64,000 nucleotides of DNA from Duganella sp. sic0402 (GTDB lineage Bacteria > Pseudomonadota > Gammaproteobacteria > Burkholderiales > Burkholderiaceae_D): NCBI RefSeq assembly GCF_019219065.1, contig NZ_JAHUWK010000002.1, positions 310,001 through 374,000 of the forward strand, given 5' to 3'. A program made the translations under genes and the position numbers. Position 1 is the first letter of the stretch, and every line of letters starts with the position of its first letter. Under the pieces are notes generated by a model. The model was given only the letters and a program-made list of their open reading frames with translations, ran no database searches and was not told the origin of the DNA. Of the stretch, positions 43,507 to 53,029 are shown piece after piece.

Positions 43507-45702
43507 TTAGAAAGCGCCGCGGAACTGTACGCCAAACTGGCGTGGCTCGTTGACGAAGCCGGTCGCGTTGTTGAAGTCAATACCGCCGATGATGCGCTCG
43601 GTATTGGTGATGTTACGCGCGAAGCCAGCCAGCTCGTACTTGCCGTCAGCCCAGTTGTAACCAACGCGCAGGCCGCCTTCCAGCATTTCCTTGCCGGTGA
43701 ATTCCTTCGCTTCATACAGGAAGAAGTTGATCTTGCTGCGGTACGACCAGTCGGTCAGCACGAACAGGTTGCCGTTTGCCAGTGGCCAGTTGTAGCGCGC
43801 CGATGCATTGACGATGTACTTGGCGGCTTGCGGCAGCGGGTTGCCGTTGATCGAGGCCAGGCCGTTGACGATCGGATCGGTCACGGTGCAGTAGGTGCTG
43901 GCGCAAGTGGCTGCGTACAGGCTCGGATCCTTGATCTCGGTGTGGTTGTACGAACCGCTCAGGCTGACCTTGAAGTCCGGAGTCACGAAACCTTCGATCT
44001 CCGCTTCCACGCCACGGCCGTTGGTCTTGGCAGCGTTGATCAGCTTGGTCACGTTGGAGGTGCCGCCAACCACGGTCAGCTGCTGGTTCTTGACTTCGTA
44101 GTTGTACACGCTCAGCGACGCGCGGGCGCGGCGGTTGAACAGGTCAGCCTTGATGCCGGCTTCGATCGAAGTGATGGTTTCCGCATCCGCCACGGTGATA
44201 GGCACCGATGCCGAAGCAGCCGCGATCGACGGTGCGCGGAAGCCGGTCGCTACGCGGCCGTAAGCGCTGACATCCTTGTTGATTTTGTAGGTGCCGCTCA
44301 GGTCCCAGTTGGCTTTGTTCTTGCTGACCTCAACCGATTTAGGACCGATCTGGGTGACATTCCACGCGTTGACGGTGCGGAAGTCTTTTTCGTCGTGGGT
44401 GTAACGCAGGCCGCCACGCAGGGTGAAGTCGCTCGACACATCATAGGTCACCGAACCGAAGGCCGCATAGGCGGTGTTGTTCTGGTGGCTGGTCAGGTCC
44501 GAGGTTTGCAGCTGGGTGGTGCTGTCGAAGTTGTCGCTGAAGCCGGTACCGCTTTCCTTGAAGTAGTACACGCCGGTCTGCCAGTTCAGCGGGCCTGCGT
44601 TTTTCGACTCAACACGGAATTCCTGGCTGTACTGCGACAGCTGCTTGATGCCGCCGGCGGTCTGCACCGGGAAGCGTGGCGGGTTGGCAGGCGAGCCGCC
44701 GTCGATGTCGCCACGGGTGTAGTAGTTGTCGATGCCTTCGTAGCCGGTGATCGAGAACAGCTTGACCGAACCCAGATCCCAGGTCAGGCGCGCGTTGGCG
44801 CCGTTGGTGGTCAGGTTCTGGAAGTTCAGGCCGTCGGTCGAGATCTTGGTGAAGTCGTAGCCGTCGGTGAAATCGTTGGTGCCCTTCTTGATCAGGTTGG
44901 CGCGGAACAGGCGCGCGCTGCCGGTGGTCGAACGCGAGTGCACATTGAACAGCGCGTTGAAGGTGGTGCTAGGCTTGTACAGGAACTGCACGCGCTCGGC
45001 GTGTTCGTTGTAGCCTTCCAGCGAATCGTTCTGCTTGGTGTAGGTGTTGTCGACGAAGTCGTCGCGGTGCTGGCGCAGGGTCGATACGCGCATCGCCCAT
45101 TCGCTCGACAGCGGAATGTTGGCGGCAGCTTCGACGCTGGAGGTCATGTGGGTGGCCAGCGAAGCGCTGTAATAGCCTTCGATCTTGTCCAGGTTAGGCT
45201 TGGCCGATTCAAACTTGACCACACCAGCCGGGGTATTGCGGCCGAACAGCGTGCCCTGCGGGCCGCGCAGCACTTCCACGCCAGCCACGTCGAATACCGG
45301 GAAGCCTTTCAGAATACCGTTCTCTTGCACTACGTCGTCATAGATCAGCGACACTGGCTGCGAGGCGAAGGTCGAGAAGTCGGTGTTGCCGTAGCCGCGG
45401 ATGTAGAAGCGCGGGAAGGTACGGCCGTTCGACGATTCAACGTTCAGCGAAGGCACTTTGCCTGCCAGGAAGCGGATGTCCTGACCACCGGACAACAGCA
45501 CGTCCAGCTTTTCATTGCTCAGCATGGTCACGGAGACCGGCACATCCTTGATGTTTTCCGCACGGCGCTGGGCGGTCACGGTGACGGTTTCCAGCTGTGG
45601 CTGGGTGGTAGCCGCGACGTCAGTCTGCGCCAGGGCAGTACCGATAGGCATAACGGCGCTCAGCGCCAGCAGGCGCTTGTGCATCTTCGACAGTTTGATC
45701 AT
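43507..45702 (-). CDS. TonB-dependent outer-membrane receptor
   Basis: A 731-residue receptor with a signal peptide (cleavage near ALA-Q, residue 25), a TonB box (ETVTVTA, 38-44) and a plug domain with VAGVEVLRGPQGTLFGRNTPAG. The rest is a 22-strand barrel ending in GVQFRGAF, with the terminal phenylalanine typical of outer-membrane proteins. The ligand is unknown; carbohydrate or siderophore are both possible. It is monocistronic, behind tRNA-Asn copy 1 and before a 425-base non-coding stretch. Confidence 0.9.
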   Translation of the reverse strand: MIKLSKMHKRLLALSAVMPIGTALAQTDVAATTQPQLETVTVTAQRRAENIKDVPVSVTMLSNEKLDVLLSGGQDIRFLAGKVPSLNVESSNGRTFPRFYIRGYGNTDFSTFASQPVSLIYDDVVQENGILKGFPVFDVAGVEVLRGPQGTLFGRNTPAGVVKFESAKPNLDKIEGYYSASLATHMTSSVEAAANIPLSSEWAMRVSTLRQHRDDFVDNTYTKQNDSLEGYNEHAERVQFLYKPSTTFNALFNVHSRSTTGSARLFRANLIKKGTNDFTDGYDFTKISTDGLNFQNLTTNGANARLTWDLGSVKLFSITGYEGIDNYYTRGDIDGGSPANPPRFPVQTAGGIKQLSQYSQEFRVESKNAGPLNWQTGVYYFKESGTGFSDNFDSTTQLQTSDLTSHQNNTAYAAFGSVTYDVSSDFTLRGGLRYTHDEKDFRTVNAWNVTQIGPKSVEVSKNKANWDLSGTYKINKDVSAYGRVATGFRAPSIAAASASVPITVADAETITSIEAGIKADLFNRRARASLSVYNYEVKNQQLTVVGGTSNVTKLINAAKTNGRGVEAEIEGFVTPDFKVSLSGSYNHTEIKDPSLYAATCASTYCTVTDPIVNGLASINGNPLPQAAKYIVNASARYNWPLANGNLFVLTDWSYRSKINFFLYEAKEFTGKEMLEGGLRVGYNWADGKYELAGFARNITNTERIIGGIDFNNATGFVNEPRQFGVQFRGAF

Positions 45703-46127
45703 TCAATTTCCCGATTTAAATGTAGTGCAAAGAGTTAGAAACAGTTGTCTCCTGCTTTCTCTTTTTGTAGGTCACTACCCGGTCATCTGTCGTGATCGTG
45801 GTAGCGCAATGGCCTCTACGCCGTCGCGGTTGCTATCAATAGTGCACTGACTTTTTTGAAAGGCGATATTTTCTTTCATTGATACCGTGTATTGCAAGGC
45901 GAATATATCTGAAACCTAATTAACTGTTAGAAATTTGGCTAAGCATATGCAAGAACTGAATATTCAGTGGCTTAGGCGTGTCGGCTCGACCACAACATGG
46001 TGAGAACGACAAGCTTAGCCTGGTACCATGCGGCGGTATGAAGGGCTGGCAAATGTAGGAAATTTGCCACAGAAAGCAGCACGGCCAGCGCGAGGCTGGC
46101 CGTGTGAGGAGGCGGGAACTGGCGGAA
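45703..46127. other. Non-coding stretch upstream of the TonB receptor gene
   Basis: No gene of convincing length is seen in these 425 bases. The stretch should contain the receptor promoter. It holds a perfect 14-base palindrome, ACTGAATATTCAGT, at 45955-45968, and near the right end a strong hairpin (46079-46103) that probably ends the DUF3334 gene. Its AT content is higher than that of neighbouring coding DNA. Confidence 0.7.
46079..46103 (-). terminator. Hairpin downstream of the DUF3334 gene
   Basis: A perfect stem of about ten bases, CACGGCCAGC with GCTGGCCGTG, follows the stop of the DUF3334 gene by 24 bases on the minus strand. The trailing sequence is only moderately T-rich, so strength is uncertain. 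Confidence 0.6.
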
Positions 46128-46820
46128 TTACATGCCCAGCGATTTCAGCAGCTCATCGGCATCCGCATCGGTGGCCGAGGCGGCTGGCGCACTGGCGCTC
46201 TTGTGGGTGTCACGCTCCTGATCCAGCAGCGCGTCCGGATCAGCGATTTCGCTGGAATCGAAGTCGCTGACGCGGATGAACTCGGTACGGTCGATAGCCA
46301 GTTCCAGATAGAAGATATTGCTCTTCTCGGTGTAGAAGCTGACGCGGCGCATTTCCGGGCGATCCAGCGGCGTGTCGACGCTCAGCACGATCTGCTTGTT
46401 CAGCACCAGCATCTTCGGCTGGTTTTGGGTGATATTGGTTTGCAGCTCGCGGCGGATCTTGCCGGTGAAGTCGCCGACGATCTGGTTCATCAGCTCGCCC
46501 AGGATGTTGGACACCTCGTCCGACGTATGGGAGCTGGCCAGCTCCGACTTTGGCATGCCCATGTGCAGCATGTAGCGCTCATAGATTTCCATCGCCGTGT
46601 CAGCGGCAAAGTTCAGCACCACCAGGCCGGTAAAGCCGCCGTCGAACAGCACGAAGCAGCCGATATCGGGCTTCAGGCCGATCTTGGTAATCCGCTGCAC
46701 CATGCCGGAGTAATTCACCTTGCTTTGGGTTGCCACGTTCAGCACTCGGCTTACCGAGTTGCACAGACTCACCAGCAGGTCTTCCGTGCCGTAGACAACA
46801 CCTTCGTTTTCGCTGCTCAT
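46128..46820 (-). CDS. DUF3334 family protein (CheX/CheC-like)
   Basis: A 230-residue cytoplasmic protein that I recognise as DUF3334, a family widespread in marine and soil gammaproteobacteria and related bacteria. It resembles the CheC/CheX/FliN fold by segments such as VSNILGELMNQIVGDFTGKI and IVLSVDTPLDRPEMRRVSF. The last 40 residues are acidic and Ala-rich and end in DELLKSLGM. Some relatives act in chemotaxis as phosphatases, but no che genes are adjacent. Function unknown. Confidence 0.75.
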   Translation of the reverse strand: MSSENEGVVYGTEDLLVSLCNSVSRVLNVATQSKVNYSGMVQRITKIGLKPDIGCFVLFDGGFTGLVVLNFAADTAMEIYERYMLHMGMPKSELASSHTSDEVSNILGELMNQIVGDFTGKIRRELQTNITQNQPKMLVLNKQIVLSVDTPLDRPEMRRVSFYTEKSNIFYLELAIDRTEFIRVSDFDSSEIADPDALLDQERDTHKSASAPAASATDADADELLKSLGM

Positions 46821-46960
46821 AATTCTCTACCTTACTTATCTAAAGATGAAAGCTTCGTTTCCACAGCCATACAGAGCGGAAACAGGATTCAGAATACCGA
46901 GGTGCAAGATTCCCGTCCACTTGAATCGTGCATTTTTGTGAATTTCATGTGTCAAAAAGC

Positions 46961-46992
46961 AAAAAGCCCCATGTGGATCACACATGAGGCTT
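46961..46992 (-). terminator. Terminator of the haem-motif protein gene
   Basis: On the minus strand a hairpin (GCCTCATGTG with CACATGGGGC) is followed by TTTTTGCTTTTT. It lies 21 bases after the stop of the gene at 47013-48401. Confidence 0.8.
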
Positions 46993-47012
46993 GCTGAATT
47001 CCGCCCACCGAC

Positions 47013-48401
47013 CTAACGGGACGGCTGTGCTTTCGCGCTGGGTGCCGCCTGGGCACGCCCAAACAGGAAGCTGAATCCAGTGGCATACTTCAAATTCTTA
47101 TCGGCCACCTGGGCATAGGCGTGGCAAGCCATACAGCTGCGCTGTGCCGCACTTTGCGCCTGCGTGACTTGCATATAGGTTTCCAGCACGGGATTGAGCA
47201 ATTGCATGGCGTTGGGCGCTCCCGCCGAACTGGTCAAGGGCAAGGGGGCACTCTGCGGAACGGGCGGCGTGGCGGAGTACGCTCCCCTCGGCCATTGCGT
47301 GTTGATGAGCTTGTAGTACTGCCACGGCGCGTTCTTATTCCCAGCCACGACGAGGCTTTGCGCATAGGCGGTCACCGTCGCTGCATCGGTGTCATCGGCC
47401 CACACCTGGGTGACCTGGGTAACCGCTGGCACCTGCTTGCCACCGACTTTGACCGGTGTATTGGGGATAGCGTTCAACGCTGGATTATAGAAACTATAGG
47501 TGGCAGAAGGCTGGGCCTGGCCCTGCAATGGCGCGTTATCGACCTGGGCGAAAGTTCCCCACAGTCCGGCGGAATTTCCCTGCGTGCCCGATCCGCCGCC
47601 GGCAAAGATATGCAATCCCACCAAGCCCACCGTCTGCACACTACCGCCGCCGCCCGGCGGAATCACGTAGGCGCGCGCGGTGAAAAATCGCTTGCTGGCG
47701 ACTTCGCGATCGGTCAGCACTTTCCAGGCCGCCTTCAGTTCGAAGGAGCCCTCCGGCGGCGCAATCGCCTTCTTGGCAGCGTAGCTTGCCTGCGCGGCGG
47801 CCTCATACAAGCGATTGCTGACGATGTAGTCGTACAGCGTCTTGTTCAGCATCACTTCGTAGTAGACCGGATTGGTTTGCTGGTCATACAGCACCAGCTC
47901 GTCGACCTGCAGAATATCGTGGAGTTTGGCTTTATCGCCGCCCAGCTTGACGACCTGGCGCAGGACGCGCAGCTTGCCTGCCCTTACCTCACCTGCAATG
48001 GCTTGCGGAAGATCAGCGTCCACCGTCCATTTTCCCCAAGGCGACGGCTGCTTGCCGTTCGCGAGAAAAACCTGATCCGGGGAGGCGAAGGTCTGCCAGA
48101 CTGTATCGCCCGGCAAGCCAAACACCGCTTTGGCGTTCGGCACACCAGCCTGGCCCGCCAGAGCCGGCCAATTCAGGTAGAAGAAGTTCTGCCACATATT
48201 GCATGACGCGATACGGTTGATAAATCCGCCATTGCTGTCCGGCGGATTCGCGGTCTTCGCCTCCAGCTTGAGCAGAGGCTGCCCCAGCTCGCTCGAACAC
48301 GCTCCCGCACCTGCCGCCCTACATGGAAGCAAACATACCGCCCCGAGAATGACCCCGGCTGCGGCATGCGCTCCCATTCTTAACATATTTTTTTGCTTCA
48401 T
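47013..48401 (-). CDS. Secreted protein with a single C-type haem motif
   Basis: A 462-residue exported protein that I do not recognise by name. The signal peptide covers about residues 1-30. The only haem-attachment motif, CMACH, is at 423-427 near the C-terminus, followed by KYATGFSFLFGRA. The rest has no recognisable domain but contains a Gly-rich loop (IPPGGGGSVQ) and repeated Trp. The ATG at 48401 is favoured by a GGGAGGGCGG site just upstream; an in-frame ATG at 48437 is less likely. It may be a periplasmic electron-transfer or oxidase-like protein. Monocistronic, with its own terminator. Confidence 0.7.
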   Translation of the reverse strand: MKQKNMLRMGAHAAAGVILGAVCLLPCRAAGAGACSSELGQPLLKLEAKTANPPDSNGGFINRIASCNMWQNFFYLNWPALAGQAGVPNAKAVFGLPGDTVWQTFASPDQVFLANGKQPSPWGKWTVDADLPQAIAGEVRAGKLRVLRQVVKLGGDKAKLHDILQVDELVLYDQQTNPVYYEVMLNKTLYDYIVSNRLYEAAAQASYAAKKAIAPPEGSFELKAAWKVLTDREVASKRFFTARAYVIPPGGGGSVQTVGLVGLHIFAGGGSGTQGNSAGLWGTFAQVDNAPLQGQAQPSATYSFYNPALNAIPNTPVKVGGKQVPAVTQVTQVWADDTDAATVTAYAQSLVVAGNKNAPWQYYKLINTQWPRGAYSATPPVPQSAPLPLTSSAGAPNAMQLLNPVLETYMQVTQAQSAAQRSCMACHAYAQVADKNLKYATGFSFLFGRAQAAPSAKAQPSR

Positions 48402-48540
48402 CTGACCGCCCTCCCTAGTGAGTTGGACATATGCCATATAAAAACAGTTATTGGCATCAGGAACGGTAGCACGTCAAATCATTGCAAAATGCACACTATG
48501 TAACATTCTGGCAATTTACGCAGACGCGGCAACAAAAGGA

Positions 48541-48570
48541 AACGGCCCCGCGATTTCTCGCGGGGCCGTT
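48541..48570 (-). terminator. GC-rich hairpin terminator of tRNA-Asn copy 2
   Basis: A perfect 12-base stem, AACGGCCCCGCG with CGCGGGGCCGTT, lies just after the tRNA on the minus strand. It is followed by TCCTTTTGTT. Confidence 0.8.
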
Positions 48571-48577
48571 CGTATTC

Positions 48578-48653
48578 TGGCTCCCCGACCTGGACTCGAA
48601 CCAGGGACCTGCGGATTAACAGTCCGTCGCTCTACCGACTGAGCTATCAGGGA
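48578..48653 (-). tRNA. tRNA-Asn (anticodon GTT), copy 2
   Basis: Identical over all 76 bases to copies 1 and 3, with encoded CCA. A TATAAT hexamer at 48666-48671 lies 12 bases upstream of the mature 5' end on the minus strand. Confidence 0.97.
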
Positions 48654-48786
48654 ATTGAGGCCAGAATTATATAGGGGAAAATCAATTTTGGCCAATTTAT
48701 TTTAGCCTTCGCACGTCTCAGGCGAAGAGTCTGCAAGACCCTTGCAGCGGGCACCTCTGCCGACTGTAAATTGCCAAACACAATGC

Positions 48787-48817
48787 AAAAAGCCCAATCC
48801 GCAAGGATTGGGCTTTT
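48787..48817 (-). terminator. Hairpin terminator of tRNA-Asn copy 3
   Basis: Stem AGCCCAATCC with GGATTGGGCT, loop GCAA, flanked by A and T tracts so that it could work on either strand; on the minus strand it follows copy 3 directly. Confidence 0.85.
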
Positions 48818-48825
48818 CTATATTC

Positions 48826-48901
48826 TGGCTCCCCGACCTGGACTCGAACCAGGGACCTGCGGATTAACAGTCCGTCGCTCTACCGACTGAGCTATCAGGG
48901 A
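48826..48901 (-). tRNA. tRNA-Asn (anticodon GTT), copy 3
   Basis: Identical to copies 1 and 2; it lies 172 bases from copy 2 with its own terminator and a TATAAA -10-like hexamer, so each copy seems to be an independent transcription unit. Confidence 0.97.
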
Positions 48902-49017
48902 TTAGAGGCAACATTTTATACTGTTTCTTTCGCATCAGCAAGATGCAATTTACTGCGGTATTTCATGTTGCCAGTTCTTCGTTTTACGCTTACAGCGCAG
49001 CGCGAAGAAACAAGAGT

Positions 49018-50214
49018 TTAGAGCACTTTAGCGATGGCGTCAATAACGATATCAATATTGCGCGAATTCAACGCCGCTACGCAGATACGGCCGGTGTCCA
49101 CCGCGTAAATCGACTGCGAACGCAGCTGCTCTACTTGCGCCTTGCTCAGGCCCGAGTACGAGAACATACCGATCTGGTCGCGGACGAACGCGAAGTCGTG
49201 GCCTTTGGCGGCCAGCTTGACCACAAACGCCTCACGCATTTCCTTGATGCGCACGCGCATGCCGGCCAGCTCATCTTCCCACAGCTGACGCAGTTCCGGG
49301 GTGGTCAGCACGGTCGCCACCACTTTGCCGCCGTGTACTGGCGGGTTGGAGTAGTTGGTGCGCACCACGCGTTTCAGTTGCGACATCAGGCGTGCCGCTT
49401 CTTCGCCCGAAGCAGCCACTACGCTCAGCGCGCCCACACGCTCGCCGTACAGCGAGAACGATTTGGAGAACGAGTTCGATACCAGCAGCGGGCCGCCAGC
49501 GTCAGCGAAGCGGCGCACTACCGCGCCATCTTCCGCGATGCCAGCGCCGAAGCCCTGGTAAGCCATGTCCAGGAACGGCACCAGGCCGCCAGAGGTGATC
49601 GCGGCGATGACTTCGGTCCACTGCTCCGAAGTCAGGTCGGCGCCGGTCGGGTTGTGGCAGCAAGCGTGCAGCAGCACGATGGAACCGCGCGGCATGGCCT
49701 TGATGTCGGCGATCATGCCGGCGAAGTTGACGCCGTGGGTCGCTGCGTCGAAGTAGGCGTAGTTGTTGACTTTGAAGCCGGCGCTTTCAAACAGCGCGCG
49801 GTGGTTTTCCCAGCTTGGATCGCTGATGTAGACCTCGGCGTCCGGTGCAAAGCGCTTCAGGAAGTCGGCGCCGATTTTCAGTGCGCCGGTGCCGCCGATG
49901 GCTTGCACGGTGACTGCACGTTTCTCTTGAATTACTGCGCTATCGGCGCCAAATACCAGTTCCTGCACCGCCTTGTCGTAGGCAGCCAGGCCTTCGATCG
50001 GCAGGTAGGTGCGTGGCGCCGGCGCCGCGATCAGGATTTCTTCCGCTTTCTGTACGCACGATAGCAGCGGCACTTTACCGTTGTCGTCATAATAAACGCC
50101 AACACCCAGATTGATTTTCTGCGGGTTTTGGTCGGCATTAAAGGCTTCGGTAATACCCAGGATAGGGTCGCGTGGTGCCATGTCGATGGCGCTGAACAAG
50201 CTAGGATTCGTCAT
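49018..50214 (-). CDS. Aromatic/aspartate aminotransferase (class I PLP)
   Basis: A 398-residue class I aminotransferase (AspC/TyrB type). The PLP lysine is K251 in SNSFSKSFSLYGERVG, and HNPTGADLTSEQW (187-199) is the other classical block. It would transfer amino groups between aspartate or aromatic amino acids and 2-oxoglutarate. Aspartate and aromatic preference cannot be told from sequence. It is divergent from uvrB. Confidence 0.92.
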   Translation of the reverse strand: MTNPSLFSAIDMAPRDPILGITEAFNADQNPQKINLGVGVYYDDNGKVPLLSCVQKAEEILIAAPAPRTYLPIEGLAAYDKAVQELVFGADSAVIQEKRAVTVQAIGGTGALKIGADFLKRFAPDAEVYISDPSWENHRALFESAGFKVNNYAYFDAATHGVNFAGMIADIKAMPRGSIVLLHACCHNPTGADLTSEQWTEVIAAITSGGLVPFLDMAYQGFGAGIAEDGAVVRRFADAGGPLLVSNSFSKSFSLYGERVGALSVVAASGEEAARLMSQLKRVVRTNYSNPPVHGGKVVATVLTTPELRQLWEDELAGMRVRIKEMREAFVVKLAAKGHDFAFVRDQIGMFSYSGLSKAQVEQLRSQSIYAVDTGRICVAALNSRNIDIVIDAIAKVL

Positions 50215-50329
50215 GATAAGATTGGATTCGAGTGGAAGCGGTTCGCAGCAGAGATGTATAGACAGCGCCCTTTAAAATAACGACTTCAGGCCGCTGGCAG
50301 GCCATTATTCTAACAAAGGTCTGAGCAAG

Positions 50330-52402
50330 ATGGCTGATTTACCTGTAGCAGAAAATCCCAAGGCAACCGTGGTGACGTTCCCCGATTCGCCCTACAAATT
50401 GCACCAGCCCTTCCCTCCCGCCGGCGACCAGCCGACGGCGATCGACCAGCTGTGCGAAGGCATCGACGACGGCCTGTTTTTCCAGACACTGCTGGGTGTG
50501 ACCGGCTCCGGCAAGACCTACACCATGGCCAACGTCATCGCGCGCAAGGGGCGCCCGGCGATTGTGTTCGCGCCGAACAAAACCCTGGCCGCGCAGCTGT
50601 ACTCGGAGTTCCGCGAATTCTTCCCGGAGAACGCGGTCGAGTACTTCGTCTCCTACTACGATTACTATCAGCCGGAAGCCTATGTGCCGCAGCGCGACCT
50701 GTTCATTGAAAAGGACTCGTCGATCAACGAGCACATCGAGCAGATGCGCCTGTCCTGCACCAAGTCGCTGATGGAGCGGCGCGACGTGGTGATCGTGGCG
50801 ACTGTGTCGGCCATTTACGGTATCGGTAATCCGAACGAATACCACCAGATGATACTGACCTTGCGCCAGAAGGACCGCGTGTCACAGCGCGACATCATCG
50901 CGCGCCTGATCCAGATGCAGTACACGCGCAATGAAGTGGACTTCGGCCGCGGCACCTTCCGCGTGCGCGGTGATACGCTGGACATCTTCCCGGCCGAGAA
51001 TGCGGACCTGGCGGTGCGCCTGGAACTGTGGGACGACGAACTGGAATCGATCCAGCTGTTCGATCCGCTGACCGGCCGCGTCAAGCAGAAGATCCCGCGC
51101 TTCACCGTCTACCCTGGCTCGCACTACGTCACGCCACGCTCCACCGTGCTGCGCGCGGTCGAAACCATCAAGGCTGAGCTGCGCGACCGCCTGGAGTTCT
51201 TCCGCAAGGAGAACAAGCTGATTGAAGAGCAGCGCCTGGAACAGCGCACCCGCTTCGACCTGGAGATGATGGCGGAAATCGGCTTCACCAAGGGCATCGA
51301 GAACTACTCGCGCCACCTCAGCGGCGCCATGCCAGGTGAACCGCCGCCAACGCTGGTGGACTATCTGCCGAAAGATGCGCTGATGTTCCTCGATGAGTCG
51401 CACGTTCTGGTCGGCCAGTTGAGCGCCATGTACAACGGCGACCGTTCGCGCAAGACCAATCTGGTCGACTACGGCTTCCGCCTGCCGTCGGCGCTGGACA
51501 ATCGCCCGCTGAAGTTCGAGGAATTCGAGAGCAAGATGCGGCAGACCATCTTCGTCTCCGCCACGCCGGCCGATTACGAGAAATCGCACGCCGACCAGGT
51601 GGTGGAACAGGTGGTGCGTCCGACCGGTCTGGTGGACCCACTGGTGATCGTACGCCCTGCCCTGTCGCAGGTGGATGACCTGATGTCCGAGATCACCGAC
51701 CGTGTCGCCAAGAACGAGCGCGTGCTGGTGACCACGCTGACCAAACGCATGTCCGAGCAGCTGACGGAATACCTGAGCGATCACGGCATCAAGGTGCGCT
51801 ACCTGCACAGCGATATCGAAACCGTGGAACGCGTGGAATTGCTGCGCGATCTGCGCATCGGCACTTTCGATGTGCTGGTCGGGATTAACTTGCTGCGTGA
51901 GGGTCTGGACTTGCCGGAAGTGTCGCTGGTGGCGATACTGGATGCGGACAAGGAAGGCTTCCTGCGTTCCGAGCGTTCGCTGATCCAGACCATCGGCCGC
52001 GCCGCGCGTAACCTCAACGGTGTGGCGCTGCTGTATGCCGACCGCATGACCGATTCAATGGAACGCGCCATCGGCGAGACCGAACGCCGCCGCGCCAAGC
52101 AGATCGCCTTCAACGAAGCCAACGGCATCGTGCCGCGCGGCGTGAAGAAGATCATCAAGGACATGATCGACGGTGTCTACAGCGAGAAGTCCGCCAAGGA
52201 AGTGCTGGAGGTGGCGCAGGAGACGGCCAAGTACGAGTCCATGAGCGAGAAGCAGATCAGCAAAGAAATCAAGCGCCTCGAAAAAGCCATGCTGGATCAC
52301 GCCAAGAACCTGGAATTCGAGAAGGCCGCACAAGTGCGCGACCAGCTCCACATCCTCAAGCAGCAACTGTTCGGCGCACCGGGCGCGGACAATATCGCTT
52401 GA
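50330..52402 (+). CDS. uvrB: Excinuclease ABC subunit UvrB
   Basis: A 690-residue helicase-like damage-recognition protein of nucleotide excision repair. Walker A GVTGSGKT is at 56-63, the beta-hairpin region at [15 protein letters not shown], and helicase motifs include [10 protein letters not shown] and RAARNLNG. The C-terminal UVR domain (about 645-680) binds UvrC. The first 20 residues are an extra N-terminal extension before [11 protein letters not shown]. No obvious LexA box is seen in the 115-base upstream gap. Confidence 0.97.
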   Translation: MADLPVAENPKATVVTFPDSPYKLHQPFPPAGDQPTAIDQLCEGIDDGLFFQTLLGVTGSGKTYTMANVIARKGRPAIVFAPNKTLAAQLYSEFREFFPENAVEYFVSYYDYYQPEAYVPQRDLFIEKDSSINEHIEQMRLSCTKSLMERRDVVIVATVSAIYGIGNPNEYHQMILTLRQKDRVSQRDIIARLIQMQYTRNEVDFGRGTFRVRGDTLDIFPAENADLAVRLELWDDELESIQLFDPLTGRVKQKIPRFTVYPGSHYVTPRSTVLRAVETIKAELRDRLEFFRKENKLIEEQRLEQRTRFDLEMMAEIGFTKGIENYSRHLSGAMPGEPPPTLVDYLPKDALMFLDESHVLVGQLSAMYNGDRSRKTNLVDYGFRLPSALDNRPLKFEEFESKMRQTIFVSATPADYEKSHADQVVEQVVRPTGLVDPLVIVRPALSQVDDLMSEITDRVAKNERVLVTTLTKRMSEQLTEYLSDHGIKVRYLHSDIETVERVELLRDLRIGTFDVLVGINLLREGLDLPEVSLVAILDADKEGFLRSERSLIQTIGRAARNLNGVALLYADRMTDSMERAIGETERRRAKQIAFNEANGIVPRGVKKIIKDMIDGVYSEKSAKEVLEVAQETAKYESMSEKQISKEIKRLEKAMLDHAKNLEFEKAAQVRDQLHILKQQLFGAPGADNIA

Positions 52403-52411
52403 CGCCATATT

Positions 52412-53029
52412 ATGCAGGCCGCCGCCGACAAGGTCGTGAGTCTCTACGAGCGCCATGCACAGGAATGGGTGGCGGCGCGCCTGCATCAAACGCGCTTCAC
52501 AGAACGCGCATGGATGGACAAGTTCTGTGGACTGGTCCAACCCGGCGGGAAAGTGCTGGATATCGGTTGCGGCGCTGGTGCGCCTGTATCCAGCTATCTG
52601 GTCCAGCGAGGATATGAGATTACGGGCGTGGATTCTTCGCCGGCGATGATAGGCTTGTTCCGCGAACGCTTGCCGCAACAGCAGGCCATGGTGGCGGACA
52701 TGCGCACGCTATCCCTGAACCGCAGCTTTGACGGCATGCTGGCGTGGGATAGCTTCTTCCATTTGAGCCACGACGACCAGCGCAGCATGTTCAAAGTCTT
52801 CCGTGCCCACGCCGCCACAGGCTGCGCCCTGATGTTCAGCAGCGGTCCCGCGCACGGAGAGGCAATCGGCGAGCTGCACGGCGAGCCGCTTTATCACGCC
52901 AGCCTGGCTCCGGCCGAATATCGGCAGCTACTCTCCCAGCACGGGTTCGATGTCGCTGCCACAGTATCGGAAGACCCTGACTGCGGCGGCCGCACTGTCT
53001 GGCTGGCCCGGCTTACTTCGGCGCCTTGA
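52412..53029 (+). CDS. SAM-dependent methyltransferase
   Basis: A 205-residue class I methyltransferase with motif I VLDIGCGAGAPVSSYL (48-63) and motif II-like ITGVDSSPAMI. It follows uvrB by nine bases and may be cotranscribed. The final 20 codons overlap the end of the convergent hydrolase gene by 17 bases. Substrate unknown; general small-molecule or DNA-repair-linked activity is only a guess. Confidence 0.8.
   Translation: MQAAADKVVSLYERHAQEWVAARLHQTRFTERAWMDKFCGLVQPGGKVLDIGCGAGAPVSSYLVQRGYEITGVDSSPAMIGLFRERLPQQQAMVADMRTLSLNRSFDGMLAWDSFFHLSHDDQRSMFKVFRAHAATGCALMFSSGPAHGEAIGELHGEPLYHASLAPAEYRQLLSQHGFDVAATVSEDPDCGGRTVWLARLTSAP

Noticed and set aside
43366..45738. 790-codon open frame on the plus strand opposite the TonB receptor
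   Set aside because: It runs through the tRNA-Asn gene and the whole receptor in the antisense direction and gives no recognisable domain; it is an effect of the GC-rich codon pattern.
43450..48577. Integrative element between tRNA-Asn genes
   Set aside because: No integrase, transposase, relaxase or phage gene is present and no att-like repeat beyond the tRNA genes themselves was seen; only a comparative test could show transfer.
50215..50329. Possible LexA box upstream of uvrB
   Set aside because: A TGT...ACAG pair is seen around 50257-50268 but with a spacer much shorter than the eight bases required, so it is not a LexA operator.
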